Positions 26,877 through 35,521 are shown, counted from the first letter of the stretch. The stretch is DNA of 64,000 bases from Streptomyces lunaelactis (GCF_003054555.1 NZ_CP026304.1:2418001-2482000), one strand, 5' to 3'. The notes: a model not told the origin generated them from the letters alone. A program made the numbers and translations.

Positions 26877-27088
26877 GTGACGGTATCGACCCGACGGCCA
26901 TGGAGTGGGTCCGGTCGTCCTACAGCGGGCCCGACGGCGGGCAGTGCGTCGAGTGGTCGCCCGCCTACGCGAAAGCTCACCAGGTCGTCCCCGTACGGGA
27001 CAGCAAGAACCCCACCGGCCCAGTGCTGATGCTCTCCCCCGAGGGGTGGGCCGGGCTGGTGGAGTTCGCCACCACCGCCGACGCGTAG
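26873..27088 (+). CDS. DUF397-domain protein
   Basis: 71 residues. MEWVRSSYSGPDGGQCVEW, VVPVRDSKNPTGPVL and FATTADA are the standard DUF397 pattern. These small proteins are nearly always encoded right after an XRE/DUF5753 regulator and are thought to work with it (as in the Scr1-Scr2/BldB-like or WhiJ systems). Here the partner is reduced to a C-terminal remnant, so this protein is orphaned unless a regulator elsewhere uses it. Its ATG overlaps the remnant's stop. Confidence 0.85.
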   Translation: MSDGIDPTAMEWVRSSYSGPDGGQCVEWSPAYAKAHQVVPVRDSKNPTGPVLMLSPEGWAGLVEFATTADA

Positions 27089-27137
27089 CCCAGAGCGGAT
27101 CGCCACGCCCCCGGGGCTCCGCCCCCGAACCCCCGCG

Positions 27138-27204
27138 CCTCAAACGCCGGCGGGGCTGAAATGTACGGCTCGGCCGCACATTTCAGCCCGTCCGGCGCTT
27201 GAGG
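27138..27204. terminator. Long inverted gene-end repeat, convergent terminator
   Basis: Two 27-nt arms (27138-27164 and 27178-27204) pair at 24 of 27 positions around a 13-nt loop. Each arm is a copy of the dispersed repeat (CCTCAAACGCCGG...GCTGAAATGT). It sits between the DUF397 gene (rightward) and the LacI gene (leftward) and should terminate both. Confidence 0.85.
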
Positions 27205-27313
27205 ACATGCGGCCGAAGGTCGCATACGGAGGTCCGGGGCGAAGCCCCGGTGGGGGTCTGGGGGCTTGCCCCCAGTTACGGGAAAGGGCGGGTAGGGGAA
27301 ACCCACGCCGGAC

Positions 27314-28375
27314 CTACCGCCGCGCCTGCGCGGTGGTGCCCCGGACCACGAGCTCCGGCTGGAACACATACTCCGTGCTCTGCACCGGACTTCCCTGCAG
27401 TTCCTCGAGCAACGCACCCACCGCCGCCGCGGCCATCGCCTTCACCGGCTGGCGGACCGTCGTCAGCGGCGGATCCGTGAACGCCACCAGCTGCGAGTCG
27501 TCGAACCCGACCACCGAGAGGTCGTACGGCACATCGAGTCCGCGTTCCCGGGCCGCCCGGACCACGCCGAGGGCCATCATGTCGCTGCCGCAGACGATGG
27601 CGGTGCACTCCTTGTCCAGCAGCGCACCGGCCGCCGCGTGGCCGCCCTCGACACTGAACAGTGAGCGCTGGACCAGCCGTTCGGCCGCGGCTTCGGTATA
27701 GCCCAGGATGGAGGCGAGACCGTCCAGGAAGCCCTCGGTCTTGCGGTGCGCCGGCACATAGCGGCCGGGACCGATCGCCAGTCCGATCCGCTCGTGCCCC
27801 AGTTCGGCCAGATGGTGTACGGCCATACGCATCGCCGCCCGGTCGTCGCAGGAGACGCACGGCGCACTGATCTGCTCGCTGTACCCGTTGATGAGGACGA
27901 ACGGAACTCCCCGGTCCACGAGTTCGGCGTACCGCGTGTGATCGGCCGAGGTGTCGGAGTGCTTGCCCGACAGGAACACGATGCCGTTGACACCGCTCTC
28001 CTGGAGCTGCTCGACGAGCTCGTCCTCGGTCGCGCCGCCCGGCAGCTGGGTGCAGAGCACCGGGGTGTAGCCGTGCCCTGCCAGCACCTGCTCGACGGCC
28101 TGGGCGAACGCCGGGAAGATCGGGTTGGTGAGCTCGGGGGTCAGCAGCCCGATGAGGCCCGCGCTGCGCTGCCGCAGGCGTACGGGCCTCTCGTATCCGA
28201 GCACGTCGAGCGCCGCGAGCACCCGCTGGCGGGTGCCGCTCGCAACGCCCGGTTTGCCGTTCATCACCCGGCTGGCGGTCGCCTCGCTGACCGACGCCTG
28301 AGCGGCGATGTCCGCGAGCCGCGGGGCGGCGACGCCGGTCCGGACGGCGCCGCCCCGCGACGGGGGAATCGTCAC
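27314..28375 (-). CDS. LacI-family regulator, second MalR-like paralogue
   Basis: 353 residues. LacI helix-turn-helix LADIAAQASVSEATASRVMN (about residues 25-44), then the periplasmic-binding-like effector domain (RSAGLIGLLTPELTNPIFPA onward) and the conserved SVVGFDDSQLVAFTDPPLTT. It is clearly similar throughout to MalR at 35547-36578, for example both have LAALDVLGYERPVRLR and DPPLTT, so the two are paralogues. The GTG at 28375 overlaps the TGA of the alpha-glucosidase gene (GTGTGA), which fixes the start and shows coupling. It is the last gene of the malEFG-agl operon. It probably senses a maltodextrin or related sugar. Confidence 0.9.
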   Translation of the reverse strand: MTIPPSRGGAVRTGVAAPRLADIAAQASVSEATASRVMNGKPGVASGTRQRVLAALDVLGYERPVRLRQRSAGLIGLLTPELTNPIFPAFAQAVEQVLAGHGYTPVLCTQLPGGATEDELVEQLQESGVNGIVFLSGKHSDTSADHTRYAELVDRGVPFVLINGYSEQISAPCVSCDDRAAMRMAVHHLAELGHERIGLAIGPGRYVPAHRKTEGFLDGLASILGYTEAAAERLVQRSLFSVEGGHAAAGALLDKECTAIVCGSDMMALGVVRAARERGLDVPYDLSVVGFDDSQLVAFTDPPLTTVRQPVKAMAAAAVGALLEELQGSPVQSTEYVFQPELVVRGTTAQARR

Positions 28376-30042
28376 ACCGTCCACCACACAGCGGTGTCCG
28401 CGGGCAGTTCGGCCTCGCCCTCGGCCGTGCGGACAACGCTGTTGGCCAGCAGTACGCGGCCGGGTGCCGGTATCCGTACGGCCGTGCCCGTCGTGTTGAC
28501 GGTGCAGACGAAGCCGCCGTCCCGGCGGAAGGCGAGCACACCCTCGGGCGCGTCCAGCCATTCGACGGCGTCACCCGCCCCCAGTGCGGCGTGCTCACGG
28601 CGCGCCGCGAGGGCGCTGCGGTACAGCTCCAGAGTCGAGTCCGGGTCACCGGTCTGTGCCTCGACGCTGAGCCCGGCCCAGCTGTCCGGCTGGGGCAGCC
28701 AGCTGCCGCCCGCGCCGAAGCCGTACGACGAACCCTCCGCGGTCCACGGGATTGGCACCCGGCAGCCGTCACGGAAGCCGTCCTGGCCCTCCGTGCGCCC
28801 GAAGGCCGGGTCCTGCCGGACCTCGTCGGGCAGGTCGGTGACGTCGGGGAGGCCGAGCTCCTCGCCCTGGTAGAGATAGGCGGATCCGGGCAGCGCCAGC
28901 ATCAGCAGGGTGGCGGCGCGGGCCCGGCGCAGGCCGAGTTCACGGTCGCCGGCCTCACGGATCTGGGTGCCCGCCGGCGGGCCCGCGAAGCGGGTGGCGT
29001 GGCGGGTCACATCGTGGTTGGAGAGCACCCAGGTCGCGGGGGCGCCGACGGGCCGCATGGCGTCCAGCGACACGTCGATGACCCGACGGAGCTCGGCCGC
29101 GTCCCAATGGGTGCCCAGGTACTGAAAGTTGAAGGCCTGGTGCAGCTCGTCGGGGCGCACATAGTTGGCGGTGCGCTCCACGGTGGGCGTCCACGCCTCG
29201 GCCACGGCGATCCGGTCGCCCGGGTACTCGTCGAGGATCTTGCGCCAGGCGCGGTAGATCTCGTGGACGCCGTCCTGGTCGAAGAACGGCATGACATCGC
29301 TGCCCAGCAGTTTCAGCTGTTCGCTGCCGCCGATGTCGGGCAGGCCGGCCGCCTTGACCAGGCCGTGGGCGACGTCGATCCGGAAACCGTCGACGCCCAT
29401 GTCGAGCCAGAAGCGCAGGATCGAGCGGAACTCGTCGGCGACGGCCGGGTGTTCCCAGTTGAAGTCGGGCTGCTCGGGCGCGAAGAGATGCAGATACCAG
29501 TCGCCGGGGGTGCCGTCGGGGTTCTCGGTACGGGTCCAGGCCGAGCCGCCGAAGATGGACTCCCAGTCGTTGGGCGGGAGTTCACCGCGGTCCCCCTTGC
29601 CGGGACGGAAGTGGTAGCGGTCGCGCAGCGCGGATCCCGGGCCCTCCTCCAGCGCGCGCTTGAACCACTCGTGGGCGTCGGAGGAGTGGTTGGGCACCAG
29701 GTCGACGATGATGCGCAGCCCGAGGTCGTGCGCGTCCCTGATCAGCGCGTCGGCGTCCAGCAGCGTGCCGAACATCGGGTCGATCGCGCGGTAGTCGGCG
29801 ACGTCGTAGCCGGCGTCGGCCTGCGGGGAGGCGTAGAAGGGGCTCAGCCACACCGCGTCGACGCCGAGTTCCCTGAGGTACGGCAGTCGGCTGCGGATGC
29901 CCGGAAGGTCCCCCATGCCGTCGCCGTTCCCGTCGGCGAAGCTGCGGGGGTACACCTGGTAGATGACGGCGTCTCTCCACCAGTCCGCGCGGGCCGCGGT
30001 CCTGTCGGCGGTGTGATGGGCGTCAGCCAGGTACTGGGTCAT
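28372..30042 (-). CDS. Alpha-glucosidase, GH13 (cytoplasmic)
   Basis: 556 residues with no signal peptide. Starts around WWRDAVIYQVYPRSFADGNG, then IIVDLVPNHSS (region I), DGFRIDVAHGLV (nucleophile Asp near 222), IAVAEAW (Glu near 283) and LSNHDVTRH (Asp near 344). This is the oligo-1,6/alpha-1,4-glucosidase type of GH13. It would split imported maltose and maltodextrins to glucose. GAGGGA lies 7 bp before ATG 30042. It is the fourth gene of the operon, 88 bp after malG with a hairpin in the gap. A paralogue lies at 33857-35521. Confidence 0.92.
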   Translation of the reverse strand: MTQYLADAHHTADRTAARADWWRDAVIYQVYPRSFADGNGDGMGDLPGIRSRLPYLRELGVDAVWLSPFYASPQADAGYDVADYRAIDPMFGTLLDADALIRDAHDLGLRIIVDLVPNHSSDAHEWFKRALEEGPGSALRDRYHFRPGKGDRGELPPNDWESIFGGSAWTRTENPDGTPGDWYLHLFAPEQPDFNWEHPAVADEFRSILRFWLDMGVDGFRIDVAHGLVKAAGLPDIGGSEQLKLLGSDVMPFFDQDGVHEIYRAWRKILDEYPGDRIAVAEAWTPTVERTANYVRPDELHQAFNFQYLGTHWDAAELRRVIDVSLDAMRPVGAPATWVLSNHDVTRHATRFAGPPAGTQIREAGDRELGLRRARAATLLMLALPGSAYLYQGEELGLPDVTDLPDEVRQDPAFGRTEGQDGFRDGCRVPIPWTAEGSSYGFGAGGSWLPQPDSWAGLSVEAQTGDPDSTLELYRSALAARREHAALGAGDAVEWLDAPEGVLAFRRDGGFVCTVNTTGTAVRIPAPGRVLLANSVVRTAEGEAELPADTAVWWTV

Positions 30043-30087
30043 TCTCGATCCCTCTGAGGCTCGGTGCGGCGATGCGGGACAAGACCG

Positions 30088-30116
30088 GGGCACCCGGCCG
30101 GTCGGGCCGGGTGCCC
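30088..30116 (-). terminator. Intercistronic hairpin malG-agl
   Basis: GGGCACCCGGCC (30088-30099), 5-nt loop, GGCCGGGTGCCC (30105-30116): perfect 12-bp stem in the gap between malG and the alpha-glucosidase gene. Without a T-run it may be a partial terminator or an mRNA-processing/stability element that sets lower expression downstream. Confidence 0.75.
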
Positions 30117-30130
30117 GGGTTTCGTACGGG

Positions 30131-31057
30131 TCAGGATTTGGCGGCGCCGGCGGTGAGGCCGGTGACCAGGTGGCGCTGGACCAGATAGAAGAACAGCGCG
30201 GCGGGGATGGCGATGAGCACGGAGGTCGCGGCCATCAGGTCCCACTGGGTGTCGTGCTGGCTGATGAAGCTGGTCAGGCCGACGGCGAGGGTGTACTTCT
30301 CCTCGCTGAGCATGAAGACCGACGCGTAGGCGACCTCGGCCCAGGCGGTGAGGAAGGTGTAGAACGCGGCCACCGCCAGGCCCGGCCGGGCGAGGGGCAG
30401 GATCAGCCGGTAGAAGGTGCCGAAGGGGCTGAGGCCGTCGATCCGGCCGGCTTCGTCGATCTCCTGCGGGATGGTGTCGAAGTACCCCTTGAGCAGCCAG
30501 GCGCAGTACGGGATCGCCGTGGTGCAGTAGACCAGGATCAGCGCCCAGTAGGTGTCGAGCAGACCCATGTCGGCCAGGATGTTGTAGAGCGGCACCATGA
30601 GGATGGCGACCGGGAACATCTGGGTGACCAGGAAGGTCCACATCAGCTGCCGGTGCCCGGGGAAGCGCATCCGGGAGACCGCGTAGCCGGAGCTGGCGGC
30701 GATGAAGACGCCGAGCAGGCACGTACCGAGCGCGACGATCAGCGAGTTGACGAACCACTGCAGGAACTCGGTGTCGTTCAGGACCGTCGTGTAGTTCTCG
30801 AAGCTGATCTTGTCGGCGATGTCGCCCGGGTGAAGGTAGTCGGTCTTGTCCGGACCGAGCGAGATCCAGGCGATCCAGCCGATCGGGAAGGCCGCGACGA
30901 AACTCGCGGTGATCAGCGCGCCGTGGATCAGCACGGATGCGGAACGGGGGCGCTCTCCGCGCTTCAACTGCCGCTTGCCCGCCGGTCGCTTGCGGGGCGG
31001 GACGGCGGCCGGTTCGGCGGCCGCTCCCGCGACCGGGAGATCTGCTGTGGTGCTCAT
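30131..31057 (-). CDS. malG: Maltose/maltodextrin ABC transporter permease MalG
   Basis: 308 residues. Lys/Arg/Pro-rich cytoplasmic N-terminus, then six membrane helices beginning at about residue 38. The EAA loop of binding-protein-dependent permeases is EIDEAGRIDGLSPFGTFYRL (about residues 190-210), which contacts the ATPase. The C-terminus FFYLVQRHLVTGLTAGAAKS is typical of MalG-type CUT1 permeases. GAGAGGG lies upstream of ATG 31057; ATG 31084 is an alternative. It works with MalF and MalE; no ATPase gene is present, so a shared MsiK-type ATPase must supply energy. Confidence 0.92.
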   Translation of the reverse strand: MSTTADLPVAGAAAEPAAVPPRKRPAGKRQLKRGERPRSASVLIHGALITASFVAAFPIGWIAWISLGPDKTDYLHPGDIADKISFENYTTVLNDTEFLQWFVNSLIVALGTCLLGVFIAASSGYAVSRMRFPGHRQLMWTFLVTQMFPVAILMVPLYNILADMGLLDTYWALILVYCTTAIPYCAWLLKGYFDTIPQEIDEAGRIDGLSPFGTFYRLILPLARPGLAVAAFYTFLTAWAEVAYASVFMLSEEKYTLAVGLTSFISQHDTQWDLMAATSVLIAIPAALFFYLVQRHLVTGLTAGAAKS

Positions 31058-31118
31058 GGGGTTGGCTGCCCTCTCTGTCGTCATGGCTGGTGCTGTTGCT
31101 CGACGGCCTCGGCGGCCG

Positions 31119-32129
31119 TCAGACGGCCTTCTCGTTGCGGGCCAGCCAGCGCCGGTAGAAGGAGGCGAAGACGATGAGCATCGACAGGATGATGACGCCG
31201 TAAGCGGCGGAGCCGGCGTAGTCGCGCGGGTCCTGTCCGAAGCCCAGGCGGTAGGCCCAGGTGACGAGGATCTGCGCCTCGGGCGCGCCGGTCGCGCCGA
31301 ACAGCAGGAAGATCACGACGAACTGGTTGAAGGTCCAGATGGTCCCGAGCAGGACGACCGTGCTGCTGACCGAGCGCAGGCCGGGGAGCGTCACATGGCG
31401 GAAGCGCTGCCAGGGGGTTGCCCCGTCCACCTCGGCGGCTTCGTACTGCTCCGAGGGGATCGACTGCAGACCGCCGAGCAGCGAGACCATCATGAAGGGG
31501 ACGCCGACCCAGGTGTTGACCGTGATGGCGGCGATCCGCTGCCAGAACGGCTCACTGAGCCAGGGCGGGGTGGGCAGATGGGCCCATTCCAGAGCCATGT
31601 TGAGGATGCCGCCGTCGTCGGCGAGTATCAGCCGCCAGGCGAAGACGGTGACGAAGGTGGGCACCGCCCACGGCAGGATCAGGACCATCCGGTAGAAGGT
31701 GCGGCCGCGGAGCTTGCGGTTGAGCAGCAGGGCCAGGCTCATGCCTATGCCGTAGTGCAGGGCCACACAGACGACGGTCCAGACGATGGTCCAGGTGAAG
31801 TGGGGCCAGAACTGGTGGTCGCCCCCCGAGAGGATCTCCGTGTAGTTGTCGAAGCCCACCCACGAGAAGCTGTCGGGGATCTCGTTGACGCCGATCGTCT
31901 TGCCGACGTTGCTGCTGTTGGCATCGGTCAGCGACAGATAGATGCCGCGGGCCAGGGGATAGAGCACCAGCGCGCCGATGACCGCGACCACGGGGGCCAC
32001 CATCGCCCAGGCGTACCAATTGCGGTTGTACGACTGCCTGAAACGGCTGATCGGCCCGGGACGCGGCCCGGGACGCGGCCCGGCGCCACGCTGGGTCTTA
32101 TCGCTTCCGCCCTCGACGGCGACGGTCAT
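31119..32129 (-). CDS. malF: Maltose/maltodextrin ABC transporter permease MalF
   Basis: 336 residues. A basic Pro/Arg-rich N-terminus precedes six helices (first at about residues 41-62). The EAA loop is QYEAAEVDGATPWQRFRHVT (about 227-246). It forms the channel heterodimer with MalG. ATG 32129 (MTVAVEGGSDK) has AAGG at good spacing; a GTG at 32138 adds three residues but sits directly on that Shine-Dalgarno. Second gene of the operon, 92 bp after malE, with a strong hairpin in the gap. Confidence 0.92.
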   Translation of the reverse strand: MTVAVEGGSDKTQRGAGPRPGPRPGPISRFRQSYNRNWYAWAMVAPVVAVIGALVLYPLARGIYLSLTDANSSNVGKTIGVNEIPDSFSWVGFDNYTEILSGGDHQFWPHFTWTIVWTVVCVALHYGIGMSLALLLNRKLRGRTFYRMVLILPWAVPTFVTVFAWRLILADDGGILNMALEWAHLPTPPWLSEPFWQRIAAITVNTWVGVPFMMVSLLGGLQSIPSEQYEAAEVDGATPWQRFRHVTLPGLRSVSSTVVLLGTIWTFNQFVVIFLLFGATGAPEAQILVTWAYRLGFGQDPRDYAGSAAYGVIILSMLIVFASFYRRWLARNEKAV

Positions 32130-32172
32130 CTTCGACACCTTTACGACAGATTCTCAGGAGGGTTCACGACGC

Positions 32173-32211
32173 CGTGGTGGTACGGCCCGGGTTCTGGGCC
32201 GTACCACCACG
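32173..32211 (-). terminator. Perfect 16-bp intercistronic hairpin malE-malF
   Basis: CGTGGTGGTACGGCCC (32173-32188), 7-nt loop, GGGCCGTACCACCACG (32196-32211). It starts about 11 bp after the malE stop and ends 44 bp before malF. No T-run follows. Such a structure typically lets malE mRNA accumulate above malF and malG, matching the need for excess binding protein. Confidence 0.9.
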
Positions 32212-32221
32212 GGTGGCAGCT

Positions 32222-33493
32222 TTAGGAGAAGTCCTTGAGGAGCTTCTTGTAGGACTCGGCGGTGGTGTCCAGGCCCTTCTGGGTGGTCACCTTGCCCTGC
32301 AGGATCGCCGTGAGGTTGGTGCCGAGGTCGGCGAAGAGCGAGCTGTACTCGGGCAGCTCCGGACGGGGCCGGGCGGAGCCGGCGAGGACCGCCTGGAACT
32401 CGGTGATGCCCGGGGTGGCCTTGACCTCGGCGGTGTAGGCGGAGGTGCGGGTCGGCAGCGTGCCGTTCTTCAGCGCGATCTTGGCCTGGGTCTCACCCGA
32501 GGTCATGAAGCCGACGAACTTCTGGGCCGCGGCCTGGTGCGCCTTGTCGGAGCCGGCGTAGACGGAGAGGTTGTGGCCGCCGGTCGGGGCGCCGGCCTTG
32601 CCGGTGGCGCCGGCCGGGACGCTGGAGATGCCGAGGTTGGCCTTGTCCTTGAAGGCGGCGCCCTTGTAGATGTTCGTCAGCTCCCACGGGCCCTGGACGA
32701 TCATCGCGACCTTGCCGGTGGTGAACGCGTCCTGCATGTGGGCGTAGGAGTCGGCGGTCACATCGAGCTTGGCGACACCCGGCGAGGCGAGCAGAGCCTT
32801 GGTCGCGTCCACGGCCTTGACGGCCTCGGGCGAGTTCACCGTGATCTTCTTCGCGCCGGCGTCGACCATGTCGGTGCCCTCACCGAAGAGGAACGGGAGC
32901 TCGAAGTAGGCGTCGGCGCGGAGCCCGAAGCCGTCGACCCCGGCCTTCTCCTTGACCGCCTTGGAGACGGCCTTCACCTCGTCCCAGGTGGCCGGCGCCT
33001 TGTCGAAGCCGGCCTTCTTCAGGATTTCCTTGTTCCACATCAGGCCGAGGGAGTCGGTGACGAAGGGGGCACCGTAGGTCTTGCCCTCGTACTGGGCCTG
33101 CTTCAGGAGCGAGGGAGTGATGTCCCCGGTGTTCTTGAGCGCGTCCGTGCCGTCGAGCGGGGCCAGGAACTGCGACTTGGCCCAGGAGGCGGTCCAGCCG
33201 ACCTCGGCGCGGATGATGTCGGGAGCACCCTTGCTGCCGGCCGCGGTCTGGAACTTGTTCTGCGCCTGGTCGAAGGGGACGTTGACGTACTCGACCTTGA
33301 TGTCCTTGTTCGCCTTTTCGAACTCGGCGATCATCGCCTTGTACGTCGGCGCCTCGTTCGTCGCGTTCGACGTGTCCCACCAGGTCAGAGTGACCGGGCC
33401 GGCGGCCTTGTCGCCGCTGTCGTCCCCGCCGCACGCCGTCGCTGCCAGTGCCAGTGCCGCTACCAGCGCGGTGGCCGCTATGCCACGCCGCAT
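32222..33493 (-). CDS. malE: Maltose/maltodextrin-binding lipoprotein MalE
   Basis: 423 residues. Lipoprotein signal with lipobox LAATAC (Cys21) and an acidic Gly/Asp stretch after it. Then the type I solute-binding fold for CUT1 sugar transporters: VTLTWWDTSNATNEAPTY, KAVKEKAGVDGFGLRAD, ALLASPGVAKLDVTADSYAH, VGFMTSGETQAKIA. It captures maltose or maltodextrins outside the membrane and hands them to MalF-MalG. AAGGAG lies 6 bp before ATG 33493. First gene of malEFG-agl-lacI, divergent from the second alpha-glucosidase-malR pair. Confidence 0.93.
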   Translation of the reverse strand: MRRGIAATALVAALALAATACGGDDSGDKAAGPVTLTWWDTSNATNEAPTYKAMIAEFEKANKDIKVEYVNVPFDQAQNKFQTAAGSKGAPDIIRAEVGWTASWAKSQFLAPLDGTDALKNTGDITPSLLKQAQYEGKTYGAPFVTDSLGLMWNKEILKKAGFDKAPATWDEVKAVSKAVKEKAGVDGFGLRADAYFELPFLFGEGTDMVDAGAKKITVNSPEAVKAVDATKALLASPGVAKLDVTADSYAHMQDAFTTGKVAMIVQGPWELTNIYKGAAFKDKANLGISSVPAGATGKAGAPTGGHNLSVYAGSDKAHQAAAQKFVGFMTSGETQAKIALKNGTLPTRTSAYTAEVKATPGITEFQAVLAGSARPRPELPEYSSLFADLGTNLTAILQGKVTTQKGLDTTAESYKKLLKDFS

Positions 33494-33608
33494 GTGAACT
33501 CCTTAGAGATGCCCGAGATGGCGGAGGCGACCACGCCCCCTGCCGACCGCTCCCTCGCGGCGCCGGGTTCGGCAGGAACGTAACAAGGATGAAAGAGAGC
33601 GGAAAGAC

Positions 33609-33750
33609 CTTGCGGCAATTTTCTGCAAGAGCGGGGGATCGTTACATCCACGTGTCCTGAGAGTTGCCATTGCATCGCTTGACGGCGGCCACTTCGGCCG
33701 CTCCAGGCGCTTCACAGAGTGCTGCAAACGTCTTTCGCAAGGTCTTGCAG
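33609..33750. promoter_or_regulatory. Divergent mal promoter region with two MalR-type sites
   Basis: The 363-bp gap 33494-33856 contains CTTGCGGCAATTTTCTGCAA ending in G (33609-33629), nearer malE, and an element CTGCAA...CTTTCGCAAG...TTGCAG (33722-33750), nearer the rightward alpha-glucosidase gene. The second matches the aml site at 24486-24512. For the rightward promoter TTTCGC (33733-33738), 16 bp, GATATT (33755-33760) is a possible -35/-10, so bound MalR would cover it. A small GGCGGCCACTTCGGCCGC inverted repeat lies between the sites. The rest of the gap is leader sequence. Confidence 0.75.
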
Positions 33751-33856
33751 GGCTGATATTTTGGTCCCCGAAGCACCGTCACCCCGGGCCCGCACCCACG
33801 TTGACCTCGTTAGTTGTACGTCCCCCCCGCCCCCGCACCGTACGAGAGGGACCCAT

Positions 33857-35521
33857 ATGACACACGAACTCACTTCCGCGGTCGGTCTCCCCGGCCCCAC
33901 CGCAGCCGAGGCGCCGCGCCCTGCAAGCTCTTCCATCAAGAGCAGCGACTGGTGGCGCGATGCCGTCATCTACCAGGTGTACGTGCGTTCCTTCGCCGAC
34001 AGCGACGGCGACGGCGTAGGAGATCTGCGCGGAGCCACCCGGCGCCTGCCCCATCTCGCCCAGCTCGGCATCGACGCCGTATGGCTCACGCCCTTCTACG
34101 CCTCCCCGCAGGCCGACGGCGGCTACGACGTGGCCGACTACCGGGCCGTGGACCCGCTCTTCGGGGATCTCGCCGACGCCGACGATCTCGTACGCAGCGC
34201 CCACCAGCTGGGCCTGAAAGTGATCGTGGACGTCGTCCCGAACCACACATCGGACCGGCACCCGTGGTTCTCGGCCGCGCTCGCGGACCGGGACGGGGGT
34301 GCGGCCCGCGAGCGCTATCACTTCCGCCCCGGCAAGGGCGCGGCCGGCGAGCTGCCGCCGAACGACTGGGAGTCGGTCTTCGGCGGTCCCGCCTGGACCC
34401 GCACGCCGGACGGGGCCTGGTACCTCCACCTCTTCGCACCCGAGCAGCCCGACCTCAACTGGGAGAACGCGGAGGTGCACGAGGAGTTCGACTCGGTTCT
34501 GCGCTTCTGGCTGGACCTCGGCGTCGACGGCTTCCGCATCGATGTCGCGCACGGCATGGTCAAGGCCGCCGGACTGCCGGACATCGGCCACAAGGAACAG
34601 GCCAGGCTGATCGGTTCCCAGACGCTGCCCTTCTTCGACCAGGACGGGGTGCACGAGATCCACCGCTCCTGGCGCAGGCTCCTCGACTCCTACCCCGGGG
34701 AGCGGATCGGTGTCGCCGAGGCCTGGGCGCCCAGCCCGGACCGGCTCGCGCTGTACGTACGTCCCGACGAACTGCACCAGGCCTTCAACTTCCAGTTCCT
34801 GCGGTGCCCGTGGGACCCGGAGGCGATGCGCAACGTGATCGACGAGTCACTCGCCGCCACCGCCTCGGTGGGGGCGCCCACCACCTGGGTGCTCTCCAAC
34901 CACGACGTGGTCCGCCACCCCACCCGCTACGGCGGCGGGGAGCGGGGGCTGCGCCGCGCCCGCGCGGCCGCGCTGCTGATGCTCGCACTGCCCGGCTCGA
35001 CGTACATCTACCAGGGCGAGGAGCTCGGACTGCCCGAGGTCACCGATCTGCCGAGCGAGGTGCGCCAGGACCCCGCCTTCTTCCGCGCGGCGGGGCAGGA
35101 CGGTTTCCGTGACGGCTGCCGGGTGCCGATCCCGTGGTCCGGCCACAAGGCACCGTTCGGCTTCGGCCCCGGATCCAGCTGGCTGCCGCAGCCGGACAGC
35201 TGGCGGGAGCTCTCCGTCGAGGCCCAGACCGGCGACCCCTGCTCGACGCTGGAGCTCTACCGCTCCGCGCTGACGCTGCGCCGTGAACTGCCGGGCGGCC
35301 CGATGCGATGGCTGCCGGCTCCGGACGGAGTGCTCGCCCTGTCCCGTCCGGGCATCGTCTGCACGCTCAACACCACGGCGTCGGAGATCGAACTGCCGCT
35401 GCCGGGACGGCCGCTGCTCTCCTCCGTACCGCTGGAGCCGACGGGTGACACAGCACCTCTGGAGCCGACGGGTGACACAGCCCGTATTCCGGCTGATTCC
35501 TGTGCGTGGTGGGCAATCTGA
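33857..35521 (+). CDS. Alpha-glucosidase, GH13, second copy
   Basis: 554 residues, no signal peptide. Same architecture as the enzyme at 28372-30042: WWRDAVIYQVYVRSFADSDG, VIVDVVPNHTSD, DGFRIDVAHGMV (nucleophile Asp229), GVAEAW (Glu288), LSNHDVVRH (Asp350). It would hydrolyse imported maltodextrins in the cytoplasm. ATG 33857 has GAGAGGG upstream. Near the C-terminus LEPTGDTA occurs twice in tandem from a 27-bp duplication. It is 25 bp upstream of malR on the same strand, so the two are probably one transcript divergent from malEFG. Confidence 0.92.
   Translation: MTHELTSAVGLPGPTAAEAPRPASSSIKSSDWWRDAVIYQVYVRSFADSDGDGVGDLRGATRRLPHLAQLGIDAVWLTPFYASPQADGGYDVADYRAVDPLFGDLADADDLVRSAHQLGLKVIVDVVPNHTSDRHPWFSAALADRDGGAARERYHFRPGKGAAGELPPNDWESVFGGPAWTRTPDGAWYLHLFAPEQPDLNWENAEVHEEFDSVLRFWLDLGVDGFRIDVAHGMVKAAGLPDIGHKEQARLIGSQTLPFFDQDGVHEIHRSWRRLLDSYPGERIGVAEAWAPSPDRLALYVRPDELHQAFNFQFLRCPWDPEAMRNVIDESLAATASVGAPTTWVLSNHDVVRHPTRYGGGERGLRRARAAALLMLALPGSTYIYQGEELGLPEVTDLPSEVRQDPAFFRAAGQDGFRDGCRVPIPWSGHKAPFGFGPGSSWLPQPDSWRELSVEAQTGDPCSTLELYRSALTLRRELPGGPMRWLPAPDGVLALSRPGIVCTLNTTASEIELPLPGRPLLSSVPLEPTGDTAPLEPTGDTARIPADSCAWWAI
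35432..35481 (+). repeat. In-frame 27-bp tandem duplication in the alpha-glucosidase gene
   Basis: CTGGAGCCGACGGGTGACAC plus AGC occurs at 35432-35454 and 35459-35481 (period 27 bp). It encodes LEPTGDTAP followed by LEPTGDTAR in the C-terminal beta domain. Since the unit is nine codons, the frame is kept. Confidence 0.9.
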
